DNA from: Erigeron canadensis
Lineage: Eukaryota; Streptophyta; Magnoliopsida; Asterales; Asteraceae
Assembly (NCBI RefSeq): GCF_010389155.1
Contig: NC_057763.1
Location: 37,306,645-37,370,644 of the forward strand
Reading direction: 5' to 3'
DNA length: 64,000 bases
Shown: positions 33,590 through 46,107 of the stretch, one piece after another
Layout of the letters: each line of letters opens with the position of its first letter
Numbering within the stretch: position 1 is the first letter of the stretch
Notes under the pieces: model-generated
Databases searched by the model: none
What the model was told of the DNA's origin: nothing
What the model saw: only the letters and a program-made list of their open reading frames with translations
Made by a program: the position numbers and the translations under genes

Positions 33590-35209
33590 TTAAAATTGTA
33601 ATTAGAATACAACAAAATATTACACATAATTTTTAGCTATCAAAAATGAAAACAAAATATCTAAATTATTTGGCGCCGGTGTGATAGATTGTGTTCAAAA
33701 AAGATGGATGAACATATGTCAATTCTAAAAAATATAAAATGAAAGTCAATTATCTAAATTCAAAATAAATGCATAAGTAACTAAACAAATAAAAATATGA
33801 GAAAAAAAGGAATCGAACCCAAACTAACTTGATGTTCCTGTGTAGGTCAAATTTAAATGAGAGTAACTATATATATATATATAATTTATATATGGTTATG
33901 AATGTAGTTTATGTAGATTTTTCATGATAGTCTTGGATAAAATTTATCAAAAGTGATACTCTTAGCAAAAAATTTTTTTTTAATCTTTTCATCATGTTAA
34001 TTTACATTTTTACCGGCTATATTAACATCATTTTCTCACTACTTTACAACTTGTTTCCCCCTTTAACTTTTCACTTGCAAAACCAGTAGATTACTTCACA
34101 ATACCCTGTAGTAAAGTGGTGTATTTTGAAACATCGGTAACACTCTGGTTTTTTGATACAGAGGTCAAATGTTCGATTCTGATCCCATGCAAAAGTCATA
34201 GGTCATTTTTAGTCATTTAGGTATAACCTGAAAGCATATCTAAAATTGTGATTGATTTAATGTGAATGTGTGTATACAACCAGTAACATATCTAAAATTG
34301 TGACTGATTTAATATTAAAAAAATATAATAGTTCTATTATTATCTTAAGGGAAAAAATTATAATTATATTAATAGTAGCAATCTTTAATCGATTATACAT
34401 ACGATGTATACTGTGATAAGGAAACCTTATATTGTCTACAATTGTAATACTATTAGCTTACATTTATCAACTTCTTAAAAAATGCTAGCACCAAATAATC
34501 TTCTTCTATAAAACGTTGTTGGTGTTCTTTCCGATTTCTACGCATTTCACGATTCATATCTAATTTCAATTTGTAAAACTTATAATTTAACATCCACACT
34601 AACACAAACTCATTAACAATAGGAACAACAATTCAATAAATCTTAATGGGAACAGAAACCCAAAAAAACAAAAAATTAAATAACATACAACAGACATAAC
34701 AGAATGTAACCAAGAAAATTGTTCATCATTATATGAAGTCTCAATCAATTATATGATAAAAAAAAATAATATCGAGAGGTAACAGAATACATTGACATGA
34801 ACGACACAACTTATATTTGATGCATTATCGAGAGGAGCACTAAAAACTTTTTTATAAACAAATTACATGAGAACGACGTGTAAAGTGTGAACATTAAAAA
34901 AACTTATATCTTTTATATCAAAAATTATCTTTGAATTTTACGGTAAAAATATAATTATTTATGTATGTTAATGAATAAAGAAAAAAAGCCAATACAAATA
35001 ATACTCGTAATGTGTATTTATTCTTTGTAATGGAATGAAGAGAAAAGACCCAAATATGTTGTTGCCAACTTGTGTAACCCATTGGGTTACAATAAAACCT
35101 AGTTAAAATTTCTCTCTCCAAGAAGTTCACCACCTTCCTTTTTGTAATCCAAAAAAACCAAACTTAAAACCACACCCACCAATTATACATACAACATTAA
35201 TTAAATAAA
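33590..35209. other. intergenic between GAUT8 and APD1
   Basis: AT-rich sequence. It holds a SINE-like B-box fragment (TGTTCGATTCTGATCC near 34170) and a duplicated phrase ATATCTAAAATTGTGA (34237 and 34289). No gene is supported. Confidence 0.45.
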
Positions 35210-36363
35210 AACTAAAACCAAACCCAGTTTCGATATTGTTGTCTCTTTGGTTGTTTCGCTTCCGTCACCTTCAGGTAACCAAACACGAATGCCCCTTCTT
35301 TTCTTGCTTTCTCACCCACCACTTAACTCTCTTGTCACCTAATTCTTCACAGGCCACCGGCCCCTTCCTATATATATTTATTGTGTTTTTTTAATTTATA
35401 TTATCTTGAATGCATTACTTTGTACATTATGTGTTTATATGTTTTTCATATCTTCAACATTTGTGTTGCTTTTTACTTGATCGGTTGGAAGTGATAAGGG
35501 GTTAAAAGATAATAGTAAACCACTGGATTAATGTTTCTCTCTTTTCTTTTTTTTTTTACTGTCTTTATTTCATGAAAAGGTGGTAGGTTGGTGAGTTGAC
35601 TTTATTTTTCCGTGACACAGTTTTTTTTTTAATTTTTTTTTTAAGGATGTTTGTTAATTGTTTCTATTTAAGGATGTTTCTGTTGATTTTAGTTTTGTTC
35701 ATTCAAAAAATTTTAAAATTTCACTTTTTTTGTTTTCCTTCAAATAATCATCTTCTTATGTTACTGTTTATGAATAAATGAACAAATGCAAAAGATTATC
35801 ATGATCTTGAATTATCTTGGGGAAATTCTTTTCTTTAAATTTGATTAGAAATTACTAATGTATGAGTGTTGTATGTTACACTAGATGATTATTGGGTTGA
35901 CTTTGAATTTTCTCACTCTGTCGGTCTTTCTTTATCTATTTATATATATACTATATCTAACAAGAAACACTCATTCACTTTTGTGCATATTGAATCTGAG
36001 CCATTTGTGTTTGATCATTGAGATACTTAAAAGGATCTTATCTTTGAACTAGCTAGCATTTTTAGATTTCGGTACACCCGTTGCATCTTAAAAAGATAGA
36101 ACCCCTTTGGCCGGAAGGCGTTAAGTAAGTAGCACAAAATTTCTTGCACGCGCGAACGCAATGCTGTAATACGTAGGTGAATAATGCTTATGCTTATGAA
36201 CTTGAGTTTTTCATTGTAATCTTATATAAATACAACTGTACAAGGTCTAACAGAATATGAGATAGTGTTCTTGCTCTACTTTGTCTTAGATTTTTATCTG
36301 TCAGCTCTTTTATTTTATTCCTCATTGTAATTAATTTGAATTATCGTTTTTGGATGATGTTAG
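35210..36363 (+). other. probable 5' UTR exon and first intron of APD1
   Basis: A pyrimidine-rich leader (TTGTCTCTTTGG) ends at a donor CACCTTCAG|GTAACC (35274). An acceptor GATGTTAG| at 36363 would join it to the leader 17 nt before the ATG. The intron would be 35275-36363, with no other gene inside. This is inferred from splice signals only. Confidence 0.45.
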
Positions 36364-36380
36364 GATTGTCTTAAGACACT

Positions 36381-39300
36381 ATGGTGAGCATCCGCAGACA
36401 AAGACTCATTAAACTTTATGGTAACTTATGTTTTTTTTTTTTTCTTAGGTCATGTTAAACTGTTATTTTCGTTGATTGGTATTTTCATATTCATTTTTTC
36501 TGTTATTGATGATATCCGATGTTAAAAACTAGGGAGAAGCCCCTGTCTCGATTCTCTTCCACCCTATGAAAATGGACAATCTCCTGGAAGTTGGGGGCAA
36601 AATACAAGATCAGTTGGCAATGGCATGCACCCTTCGTCTTCAGTTGACCGGCCTGACGAGGCAAGCATGGTAATTATGGTTTAGATCTCACCTTTCATCA
36701 TGTTATCTTTCTACTCCATATGCAAAATGTGTAAAATTTTTCTTATAACGTGTCTCAATGCCTATGTTTGTTTTCTGAAACTAAACTGAATATCGTGCTA
36801 TGCAAATTACACAATTACAAAGAGGTCAAAAAGAAAAAAAAAATTAAGATAAGCCTATTCGTATCGATCTCTACTCTTCACAGATCACAGCCGGTTGTGA
36901 CTCCAACATGTGTAAGACAAGCACTACATACGTTTAGTTGGGCAGTAATGCAGTATGTTTATTTTACTCTAATGTGAGTCTGTCAGTTTAAGTAATAGCC
37001 AAATGAGCCTTAGATGTAAGTACAGATAATGAAATAAGGAGATCATTTAATTATATTTTGGTTTACTCTGGCTGTAACTTCATTGATGGTGAGACACATT
37101 GTTGGATGTTAATGTGTGTGAGGGACTAAATGGGACTTGTAGATGAAAGAAAAGATTAATGCTTGAATATATATATCTCAAACCCTTCTAAATACTTGAT
37201 GCTTCTTTAACTAATCTTGGTTTAGTTTACTCGTACATATTTTGAATCCGTATATGCATCACCAACAGCTTATGGGGATAATGACTTTGCTGTGAAAATT
37301 GCATATGCTTGACTTGATATATGGTTGAAGGTAAATGGTTGACTAGTCGTTAGATTTTCAAAATACCTTAAACAATAGTATAAAGAATCTTGTGTTCCTT
37401 AATGAACACCATTAGCTCATTTGTAACGATGATCATGGATACTAAGTATTTTCTACTTGGAATTGCCAGTTTTTTTGTTATCAAAAAATGTTGCTGCTAT
37501 ATAACTCAAGAAATTATAACTCATGAGATAATAACTGAAATATAGATTCTTTTTCACGAGGGATGCAGCATTCACTTATCCTTTATTTTTTTACACTGGG
37601 CATTATTAAACAAACTGTATATTAATCCTGTGTTCAGCAGGAAGGTACAAAACCCGAAGAACCTGAACCCTCAACTGTCAATGAGTCTAGCTCATCTAAT
37701 AAGCAGTCCATTCTGCACCCAGGTCTGTCTCTTCTTCGTTATGATAATTCAATATCCATGCCATTTCTTTTAGTTTATAGCTGGGTAAGACATATTAAAT
37801 CTAATCTCATATGCTGCATTTAGCACTGGCTTTTCGCTTACAAGTTCAAGCAAAACGGTATTTAAAATTTTCACATTTTCTTTTATTTGAACAGAAACTG
37901 TGTAAGGTTGTAATCACCTCTAAGGAGGCCTAGTGGTTAACATCTTGGGATCTTTACAAGAGGTCTCCAGTTCGAATCTCACTAGGTGCATTATAGGGGG
38001 CGGCCAGGGAAGGGTTCGGAAACCATCACGAGATACCCTATTTAGGCCGCATACGTTCGAGTTAAAAAAACTTGCCTTCCCCGTATAATTTGAATAAGGG
38101 AAACCTCATCCGTTTACCCGTTTTTAGAAACCGTGTAAGGTGATCTAATGGGCTCTAGGAAATTGGTGATACAATATCTGTCCATCGTCCAATGAAAATT
38201 GAAATGTTTGACTTGATATATGCTTTATAAAGATATCTAGACTATTAGTCGAGTATTCGAAAAGCTATCTAATAGAGACAAATATTAAAGAATTTAATGG
38301 TCCAAATTCCCAATATTTAGTATCGTTTTTTGGAAAGGTGTGATATAAAACTAGGTAATTTTAATTTGGAAACTTTGAGAAAAGGATGTGGCACTTTCAC
38401 GAGACATTTTGGTTGTCATTAGGGTGGAGTAACACTTGAATGAACATCTTTATACCTCTCAGAGTTTTATTGAAACTTGTTACTATTTGAGTCGGTATGC
38501 ATTATCCAATATCCATGGACCAATCTAGGTAACTATAGTATCTTGAGCGAATGTGGTGTTCATTTCGTGGATCCTGCACTCATGTTACTTCATTATGAAT
38601 TGTTGCATTTTCAAGAAGGCTATTTTGAACCTTTTTACTGCAATACAATAATTATTGTTATTGCCAGTGTTCAAGAGACGGAAAAGACACAGAAGAAAGA
38701 ATTTTGAGAACCAAGAAGCAATTATAATGAGAGGCGTGTATTACAAAAATATGAAATGGCAAGCTGCAATCAAGGTTGACAAGAAGCAAATCCATTTGGG
38801 AACGGTGAACTCTCAAGAAGAAGCTGCACGCTTGTATGACAGGTAATTGTTGACATTAGCATCATAAATCACACTCACATAGTAGTTATTAGAACTGACT
38901 TTTTAAAACTGTTTACTTATTATTGGGGTGATTGGGTTATGTTTTATCTCTACCGGGTCAATCGGGTAAAATAGAAAACTTAGCTATAAAAGGAAATGGG
39001 TCAAATGTTTCGAAAGTTGGCCAGTGTATATCTCTGGTGCATACAAACTCCTAAATTGCTTTCTTTGAGAATGATTATATCTGTAATTCTAATAATTTTA
39101 ATAATATAGTTTATGTCATTATACTTAATGTGTTGATTATATAATACATTCTAAAATATAAATGGACAAATATTTGGTCACCCCTGCTTAATTATGTTTC
39201 AGCCTGTACTATATTGGCCCTTTTGATCCATTCCTTGACCTACCTATTTTTACCGTCTCTAGTGTAATACTTGTAGCAGTTAAATCACATAATAATGACT

Positions 39301-40252
39301 AGTTGGATATGAGTTTTTATTGTTATTTTTAACCGATCCTTGACCTTAGGTTTGCTCTCACCCAAGTTTTTGTAAGAAAATTGTTATGCTAGCTAGACAG
39401 TTGAGATAAACCTTTTCTGTTTATCCTTCATTTTCTCTTTTAATCTTTAGAAGGGTCAGTGAGTCATTCCTCCTTCAACAAATGTACTGAAAATCACGAG
39501 ATAAAATTGCTGAACATGTAAATCCCATGTTTGATCTTTTTTTCTTTTTTTGTTTCCCACTACTATTATTGACATGTTTGATAAAAAATCTTACCATCTG
39601 GTCATTTTAACTTTTGGGTTTACGTTTGTTGCCTGCAGGGCTGCTTTTCTTTGTGGAAGGGAACCGAACTTTGATCTAACTATCGAACAAAAAGAAGAAC
39701 TAAGTAAAATAAGTTGGGACGAGTTCTTAATCATGACTCGCGATGCAATCAACAGCAAGAGTAATTATATCTGCTTCATATTTTTTAGGCTTACTTACCA
39801 AAAATGCAAATATGTTACTCGTACTAGTCTTTAGTTGATATACAATATGTTTCATATATTAATCTCACATTCTCACCATCAGTCATTTATCAAACCGAAA
39901 CATTACTGATGGTTATTCAAAAGTGACTGAGAAGAAAAAGTCTAGCCAGGATGTCACGTGAAATCTATGATATATGAGATTTTCTGACCAAGATTTTTAT
40001 TATAATTGGAGAACGATGACGAATATATCTTTAAACTTAACTACAGCATACTCTATTAACCCGTTTTTTCTTATAGCTTTTTAATTAATATTTTTATTTT
40101 TGGAAATGATGGTTTTTTCAGAAAGCCAGAGAAGGGTCAGTACCCGGATGAAGTTCGAGAATCACCTACAAAACAACAACAGCGAGTATGAGGCAGACAC
40201 AGGGAGAAATGGTTCATCAGGTTCTGATGATGCTGATACATCAGTAGCTTAA
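36381..40252 (+). CDS. APD1: solo AP2/ERF-like transcription factor (At4g13040/APD1 type)
   Basis: Six coding exons: 36381-36420, 36533-36669, 37641-37722, 38668-38842, 39639-39760 and 40122-40252 (228 residues, all junctions in frame). It starts MVSIRRQRLIKLYG, like the MVSLRRRRLL start I remember for At4g13040. A basic nuclear-localisation-like run KRRKRHRRK lies at 89-97. The single AP2-like domain is about 107-160: RGVYYKNMKWQAAIKV, then QIHLGTVNSQEEAARLYDRA, with the divergent HLG in place of the WLG of ordinary ERFs, which defines the soloist class. The tail is Ser/Asp-rich (SSGSDDADTSVA). The Arabidopsis gene is reported to promote salicylic-acid-linked defence; the function here is inferred. 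Exon 3 has a tandem acceptor CAGCAG|, so one extra Gln is possible. Intron 3 contains a SINE. Confidence 0.9.
37893..38141 (+). mobile_element. tRNA-derived SINE in an APD1 intron, with 16-bp duplication
   Basis: The element is 37909-38125. The flanking direct repeat AGAAAC(T/C)GTGTAAGGT, 15 of 16 identical, is at 37893-37908 and 38126-38141. An A-box-like GGCCTAGTGGTTAACA and a B-box-like CCAGTTCGAATCTC lie in the 5' third, and the element ends in oligo-T. It is in the sense orientation within intron 3 (37723-38667), more than 500 bp from the next exon. Confidence 0.8.
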
Positions 40253-40881
40253 TAATTTATATTCTATTATCATATTTCCTTTTTAGTGATTATTTATACA
40301 GTCCCACGCTGATTATTCATTTAAACAATTCGGGAATGTAAAATTAGAACATTGTATGAAGTGGGAAATTTCTCGTATCTGTAAATAGAGGGAGCATATT
40401 GTTATCTTTTTTTTTGGACTTTTTGGTATGATGCCAGTAGTATTAATTATTTGATTTTTCCAGGTCCTAAACTCTTAATATATGTGAATTTTCATTGAAT
40501 TTCAAGGTGAATTAACAGAAGGATCATTCTGATGTATTGGCAAAAAATCCGGTTGATAGGTCCGTTAGGACTACATTTTGTACGTAGTTTCTTTTTTGTT
40601 TTGAATATTTGTAAATTGTTGATGTATTAAATATGATTTGAAACTTGTATCATTATCAATGTTCACTTAATTGTTTTCTTTCTATATCGACCCTTTAACA
40701 TGAAAGAACTGACTTCTTTCATAATAAGCTAAGAAATTACAAGGATAGGGCAATCACTACCTACAACCTGAAAAGAGAATATCTGAATAAGTGAATATGG
40801 ACAAGGACTTGTCACTTGTGCATAAAGTTTCATGGTAGCTTGGTGTATTTGTTTTTTGTTTTTGAACGGCTTTTTTTAAAA
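40253..40881. other. 3' UTR and flank of APD1
   Basis: T-rich 3' sequence followed by intergenic DNA; no gene is supported. Confidence 0.4.
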
Positions 40882-41645
40882 CTAGGTGGTTCAAACGCGG
40901 GCCCGTATTATTTTTGAGCGTTTATTTTTAAAAAATCATACCACAACTTCGATATAATAAGTTAATAAAAACTCTGTTTACTCAAGAAAAAGACAGTAAA
41001 AAACAAAATGTTAAACAAAAAACCCAACTATCAAGGCAAAGCAAAAAAAAAAAACATTAGAAAAAAAGTCAAAAAGATATATATAAAACGAATACATTTA
41101 AAAAGCAAATAAGTTAAAAAGTATAAATATAAAATACACACACAAATAACACCACAAAGTTACAAAATTGATGTTTAAAAAAACAAAATGTTACAAAGTA
41201 TATAAAAATATAAAATAATATATTACAAAACATCAAAACAATAAAAGATACAAAACAATTTTTTTAAAAAATACCAAAAAAAGTGTTTCAAAAGCAAAAC
41301 AAAGAGCAAAAAAAAGAAACAAAAGAATAAAGGGGAAAAAAGGTAATTCTTTGAATCTAAAACCAGAAAACAACAAAAAGATTAAGGGGTTGGGCGGAAC
41401 AACAAAATAGGGTGCAAAGTGTAACTTTTAATATTTGGAAAAGAAGCAAATAAAATTTAAAAATGGGGGAAAGGAGAGCCTCAAACCCATGACCTTGCAA
41501 TTTTAAAATGGTGCCCAAGCTACTTTTTCTAACCCCTTTTATGTTTTATAAACCGAAAATCAAATGTATATTCATAAACTTCATGTAAAAACAAAAATTA
41601 TTGTTCACGTTCAATTGTCTTATAATAAAAGGTAATGCGGAGATA
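40882..41645 (-). mobile_element. possible Helitron-like element, A-rich interior
   Basis: The minus-strand 3' end reads ACGGGCCCGCGTTTGAACCACCTAG|T, with a CGGGCCCG palindrome. The 5' end is not clear; a candidate A|TCTCCGCATTACC lies near 41655. The interior is extremely A-rich on the plus strand and holds a tRNA-like B-box fragment on the minus strand (about 41467-41520). Confidence 0.35.
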
Positions 41646-42031
41646 GGTTTGACCCGGGACCTCGAGTTAATACATGTAAGATGTAAAGTCATTTTTAATA
41701 GCAATTAGTTTTTTATACAACATTTAGATAACAGTACACATTTAATTGTGTTTTGTCATGTTCTATTGTAAGTTACTATAAGCTAAAATGATTATTACCA
41801 TCTCTATTGTAAGGTATAGCCGTAAGGTAATACTCCTAGAGTCCTAGTCCCTTGTGTATTTACATAATATCATAATTCTTATCAATGAGGGCGACACTTT
41901 CACAAGATATCCTTCATATACCATAATAGTTAACCGTAGTAAGGTTATCTATCAATGGGAATGTTTGTACACATCTTTTCATATCTTTGTTTATCCTTAA
42001 CATTGAAGCATGTTCGTTTTTGCTTGCCCAT

Positions 42032-42626
42032 AAGGTCTATATCCTTAGCTAAGGATATATTCTTAGAAATTTATAGAATATTTATCTTTTGTTTGTATAT
42101 GAAATAAAGATACGTAAGGATGTTTGTATAATTGAAAGTAAAATCAAAAGATTTTAAGGATTTGTATGGATATGTTGTGACAGATAAAAGATACTTAAGA
42201 ATATCCTTAGATTTGGAGATAATCTAACATGTTTTTTTTCTCCTGAAGTGTCTCAACATGTTAAAGTGACAAAAGTAGAGATAATCTAACATGTTTTTTT
42301 TTTCCTGAAGTGTCTCAACATGTTAAAGTGACAAAAGTAGAGATAATCTAACATGTTTTTTTTTCCTGAAGTGTCTAAACATGTTAAAGTGACAAAAGTA
42401 AATATGTGGTCCGCGTATCCCTTGTCATCAAAACCTAATATATTTTTGTTTTTAGTTGGAGGTAAAAGGATATGTAAGGATATTATGTAAAGATGTTTGT
42501 ATGGTTAGAAATGAAATTATAGGATTTGAAAGATTTATAAGGATATATAATGATTTGTAAGGATATGATGTGTCAGCTCAAAAACACCTAAGAGCATCCT
42601 TAGCAAGTTAGCGTTTGAGATAGCCT
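42032..42626. mobile_element. DNA-transposon-like element with internal 61-bp repeats
   Basis: The ends are imperfect inverted repeats: TAAGGTCTATATCC...GCTAAGGATATATTCTTAG on the left, and TAAGGCTATCTC...GCTAAGGATGCTCTTAG as the reverse complement of the right. The right half is homologous to 4612-4835. Target duplication was not resolved. It lies 0.4 kb upstream of the Tim17-like gene. Confidence 0.6.
42217..42402. repeat. 61-bp tandem repeat, three copies
   Basis: The unit contains AGATAATCTAACATG, an oligo-T run, CCTGAAGTGTCTCAACATG and TTAAAGTGACAAAAGTA. The three copies are almost identical, differing mainly in T-run length and one C/A change, so the array is recent. It lies within the 42032-42626 element. 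Confidence 0.85.
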
Positions 42627-43019
42627 TAATGTGTTTGGATATCAACAATCACATCATAGTACCGAACCATCAACAAAAGGTCTCATTTTCGAGTCCTTCT
42701 TTAGACATATTTAGAGGTGAGTCTTTAGATCTCTAGGTGATAAGGTCGAGAGGTTTGAATTCGAGATCCTTTTCAGCAAAGGATTCTCTATTACGGATCC
42801 AGTTAAAACAAGCTATGTATTGATCTTTTCGGAGACCTTCAAACACCTTATAACCACACCACATTATAAACAAAATTATATGTTGGCCAAGGAAAACCCA
42901 CAACCAGCAATACATTTGGTAGTCCATTGGGTAGACTTTTCGAACCGGCCCAACACGGTTTAAATCAGTATATGAAACTCCGGCCGATCAAAATCAGCTG
43001 AAATCAGTGATGCTCGGAA

Positions 43020-45269
43020 ATGGAAGCATCAGATGAAATAAAAACCTTACCGGAAGACAGTATCAATTGGCGAACTCGCTTTCTTTATCCTACTCTCTTT
43101 GGAGGTTCTTCGTTATTTACTTACTTTTCCCCCATTTTTTTCATTTTTATTTTTTGCGATTTTTAAACAAGTATAATTATATAAACTAGCATCTGCTAAT
43201 GACTCAATATTTTTAGTATTTACGATTTTTAAACAAGTATAATAAAAACCTTACCGGAAGACAGTATAATTATTTCCTATTTCATTTTAGAAAAACTTGG
43301 TATTCGATGTATGAAACTTATGGTTATTGTTGTTGTATGTATCTGGCCCTCGTAATCCAGCGTGATAACTTCTATGGATGTCACATCATTAAAAATATAG
43401 GTTACCTGATGAAGAAGTCACAAGATACATATATAAATAACACTTATTTATAGCTTAATACATTAGTCACGGCTTTTAGGAGTTTTTTGGGACTGAATCT
43501 TTCTCTTTAATTTAAAAAAACAAAAAAAACGTTGTGTCGTTGTAGCTTTAAGAAAGGCGTTAGCTCCAGAAAGTTACATGGTAATGTTAAGGATGATGAA
43601 AAGTTTAAATCCGTCTTAGAGTTTGTTTTTGATTATTTAACTATCTGCTACATTCGGGGTTTGAATTCATGTAAGTAGAGTTGTCAAACAACTTAAGAGG
43701 AGGTTTTTAATATGATTTGAATGTTTGGTTTTCTTGATTAGGAATTGTCGGAGGTAGCATTGGAGCATTCTCGAAACATCGAAAGGTTCATGGTGTGGCG
43801 AACATGGCTGCGACTTACGCAACTAATCTTGCCATTGTCACTGGCTGCTATTGTGGTAAATTATTATCTCTTGCTTTTTTTATTTCTCTAGTATTTTACT
43901 ATTCTACTGGTTTGCTTTGCATTTATATCATTATATGAATACTGGGAATTGTGTTGTAAGATCACCATCGATAGGATTATATTAAAGTAGAAATTATAAT
44001 ACATAGACCAACAATGCTACCTATAGGGCCAAGAATCAAGACTAATGCATCAAGACTTTTGGCATTGTGAGGGTACGTAGAGAATTACTTGACTTGGCAA
44101 ACACCAGTGCGGTTTAGTTTAGATGATGATATTAGTGCAGGGGGAAATACTCGTAGGAATTAAATTTTAGATATAAGTTCTCGAGTACTTAAATCCAGCT
44201 TGTCTTGTCCTGATTCTCTCTTTTTTAACTTTCGAGTTTGCGACTCCTGTTTATATAACGTGAGATAAAATAATTATTAGAATTGGGTCATGTTTACTTG
44301 GTCCAAATAGAAATGAAGATGGAACTAACTAAATGATGAGTACACTTAGAAAAAGAAACCATATAGAAGAATGTAACTTTGAGTTTCGTAATGTTGTTTT
44401 TAATCACAGGTGCACGGGAGATTGTGAGAGCTAGCAGGCGTTCTGAGCCTGATGATCTTCTTGACTCGGCAATTGCTGGATTTGGTACTGGTGCTATTCT
44501 TGGCAGATTGCAAGGTTAGTACACCACTTACGACACATCCCCAATGGAAAATCAAGAACTTGTATATAGGCACACATGCAGAATATTGATAATATTAACT
44601 GTCATAAGCATTTTTCACTAAAATTGAAGTTAAGGAGGGTAAAGTTACATGAGCAATAAGGAAAAGCTAGAGCAAATTATCATCATTAAACCTTTAATTT
44701 TCAGATCTTTATAAGGGAAGTTGGCAGCCTATTTCCCTGTAAAATTACTTCTCTTTTGTGCTTACAAAACCTTTGTTTTGTTTGCCTTTTTTTCATGATG
44801 ATCTCCCTCCCCAATATGTTGGTCACCAGCAGATTCCATGTACTGATTAATTTGTTTGTTGATATATGTAAATTAAACACCAATTAGGCAATAGCAGTGA
44901 CTTGATTCATTTTCTCTAATCAGTTGTGTGTGTGTGTGTGTGTGTTCTGCAATTCTATTACTTTGTTAGGCAACTGACACAAGTTCTGGTCAACTATTGA
45001 TCTCAGGTGGTGTACCGGGTGCAGTTCGTTACTCTGTCGGGATCGCCATTGTGGGAACTGGGGTCGACTATGCAGCTATAAAACTAAGGCCGGTATTCAA
45101 GAACATGTATGAATCTGTAACTGCTGGTAATGACAAGAAAAACACTTGGTTTAAATGGCCTGAATGGTTACCCATACAAGTTCTTGATGAGGAAGCTCAA
45201 GCTGCAAAGCGTGCCCGAGAGGAAAGTCTGCGTGCTCGGATTCGTGATCTAACAAAAGACGAGTCATAG
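43020..45269 (+). CDS. Tim17/Tim22/Tim23 (PRAT) family membrane protein
   Basis: Four coding exons: 43020-43104, 43742-43855, 44410-44514 and 45007-45269 (188 residues; every intron is phase 1). The soluble N terminus (MEASDEIKTLPEDS) is followed by four Gly/Ala-rich segments that could cross the membrane: about 27-42 (FGGIVGGSIGAFS), 47-66 (VANMAATYATNLAIVTGCY), 82-101 (SAIAGFGTGAILG) and 104-126 (RYSVGIAIVGTGVDYAAI). The RRSEPDDLLDSAIAGFGTG stretch fits the PRAT signature region. A charged C-terminal tail (about 127-188) contains WFKWPEWLPIQVLDEE and an EAQAAKRAREES helix. PRAT proteins sit in mitochondrial or plastid membranes as protein-import, amino-acid-transport or complex I subunits. 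I recall Arabidopsis At3g25120 as the nearest relative; the exact role is unknown. A TG microsatellite lies in intron 3 (about 44926-44944). Confidence 0.88.
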
Positions 45270-46107
45270 AAGATGCTAGGTTTTACAGTGTGGCCCTTCT
45301 CTGCTTTTTCATTACCTGCTAGAGTAGAAAGCAGAAAACTGTTGGTCTTATTAAGGTATTCAAGGTGAGTAATTTTGATCTGAAAGATATAGCCAGGGAT
45401 AACAATGAGGTCTGTATCATCCTTTGGGTTGGTTACCGAGAACTTCTTGAATCAAGTTCGGATTCGGGTTTTCAGTTTGTCAAACACTTATTATATAACT
45501 GGTTAATTAGTTTTATGAAGCTGGAAAGAAAGTGAGAGAAATGGATGGAAATATATAACTTGCATAAACTATAGCTAAAACGATACAAGGTAAAGCTACT
45601 ATAACATATAACTTGTTCGATTAGTCCACTAACTTATATATATATGCTTAAAAATATGATACTGACCCATGTCATACATTTCTAAAAATTTGATAGTGAT
45701 ACATGACAAATCAAAGTTAAAGTTTAAGTTAAAGATTAAGAGAGAAAATAAGTGGGTCCAATGTATCATCTATCGCATGTTGTGAGTTATATGTTTTAGA
45801 CTTTTAGGCATGTGTATACTGTATAGTTACAAAGTATTTAACATGATGTCGAAATTCATTTATCTATATAATTTTAAAAGGCTATCAAACAAAAAGGTTA
45901 ACATAACCTGCTACGGCTATTTAATTTCTTTTTTACCTTAAAATATTTTAAATGTACATAATATATCCGTTGTTTAAATGATTTTGTGAGGGGTTGCACC
46001 AACATCTAGCAGACTAGCACTAGATTTGTTTTTTCCTTAAACAAATTCATACAAGTGTACTTGTCTACCATGGGGACTTTAACCTAATCTATTGGTTGAT
46101 AGTTTGC
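45270..46107. other. 3' UTR and flank of the Tim17-like gene
   Basis: 3' UTR-like sequence, then AT-rich intergenic DNA. No gene is supported. Confidence 0.4.

Noticed and set aside
37950..37970. tRNA gene suggested by B-box-like sequences (also near 105, 28135, 34170)
   Set aside because: None forms a full cloverleaf with acceptor and anticodon arms; they are SINE internal promoters or fragments.
42217..42402. CRISPR-like regular repeats
   Set aside because: These are contiguous tandem copies without spacers in a plant nuclear sequence.
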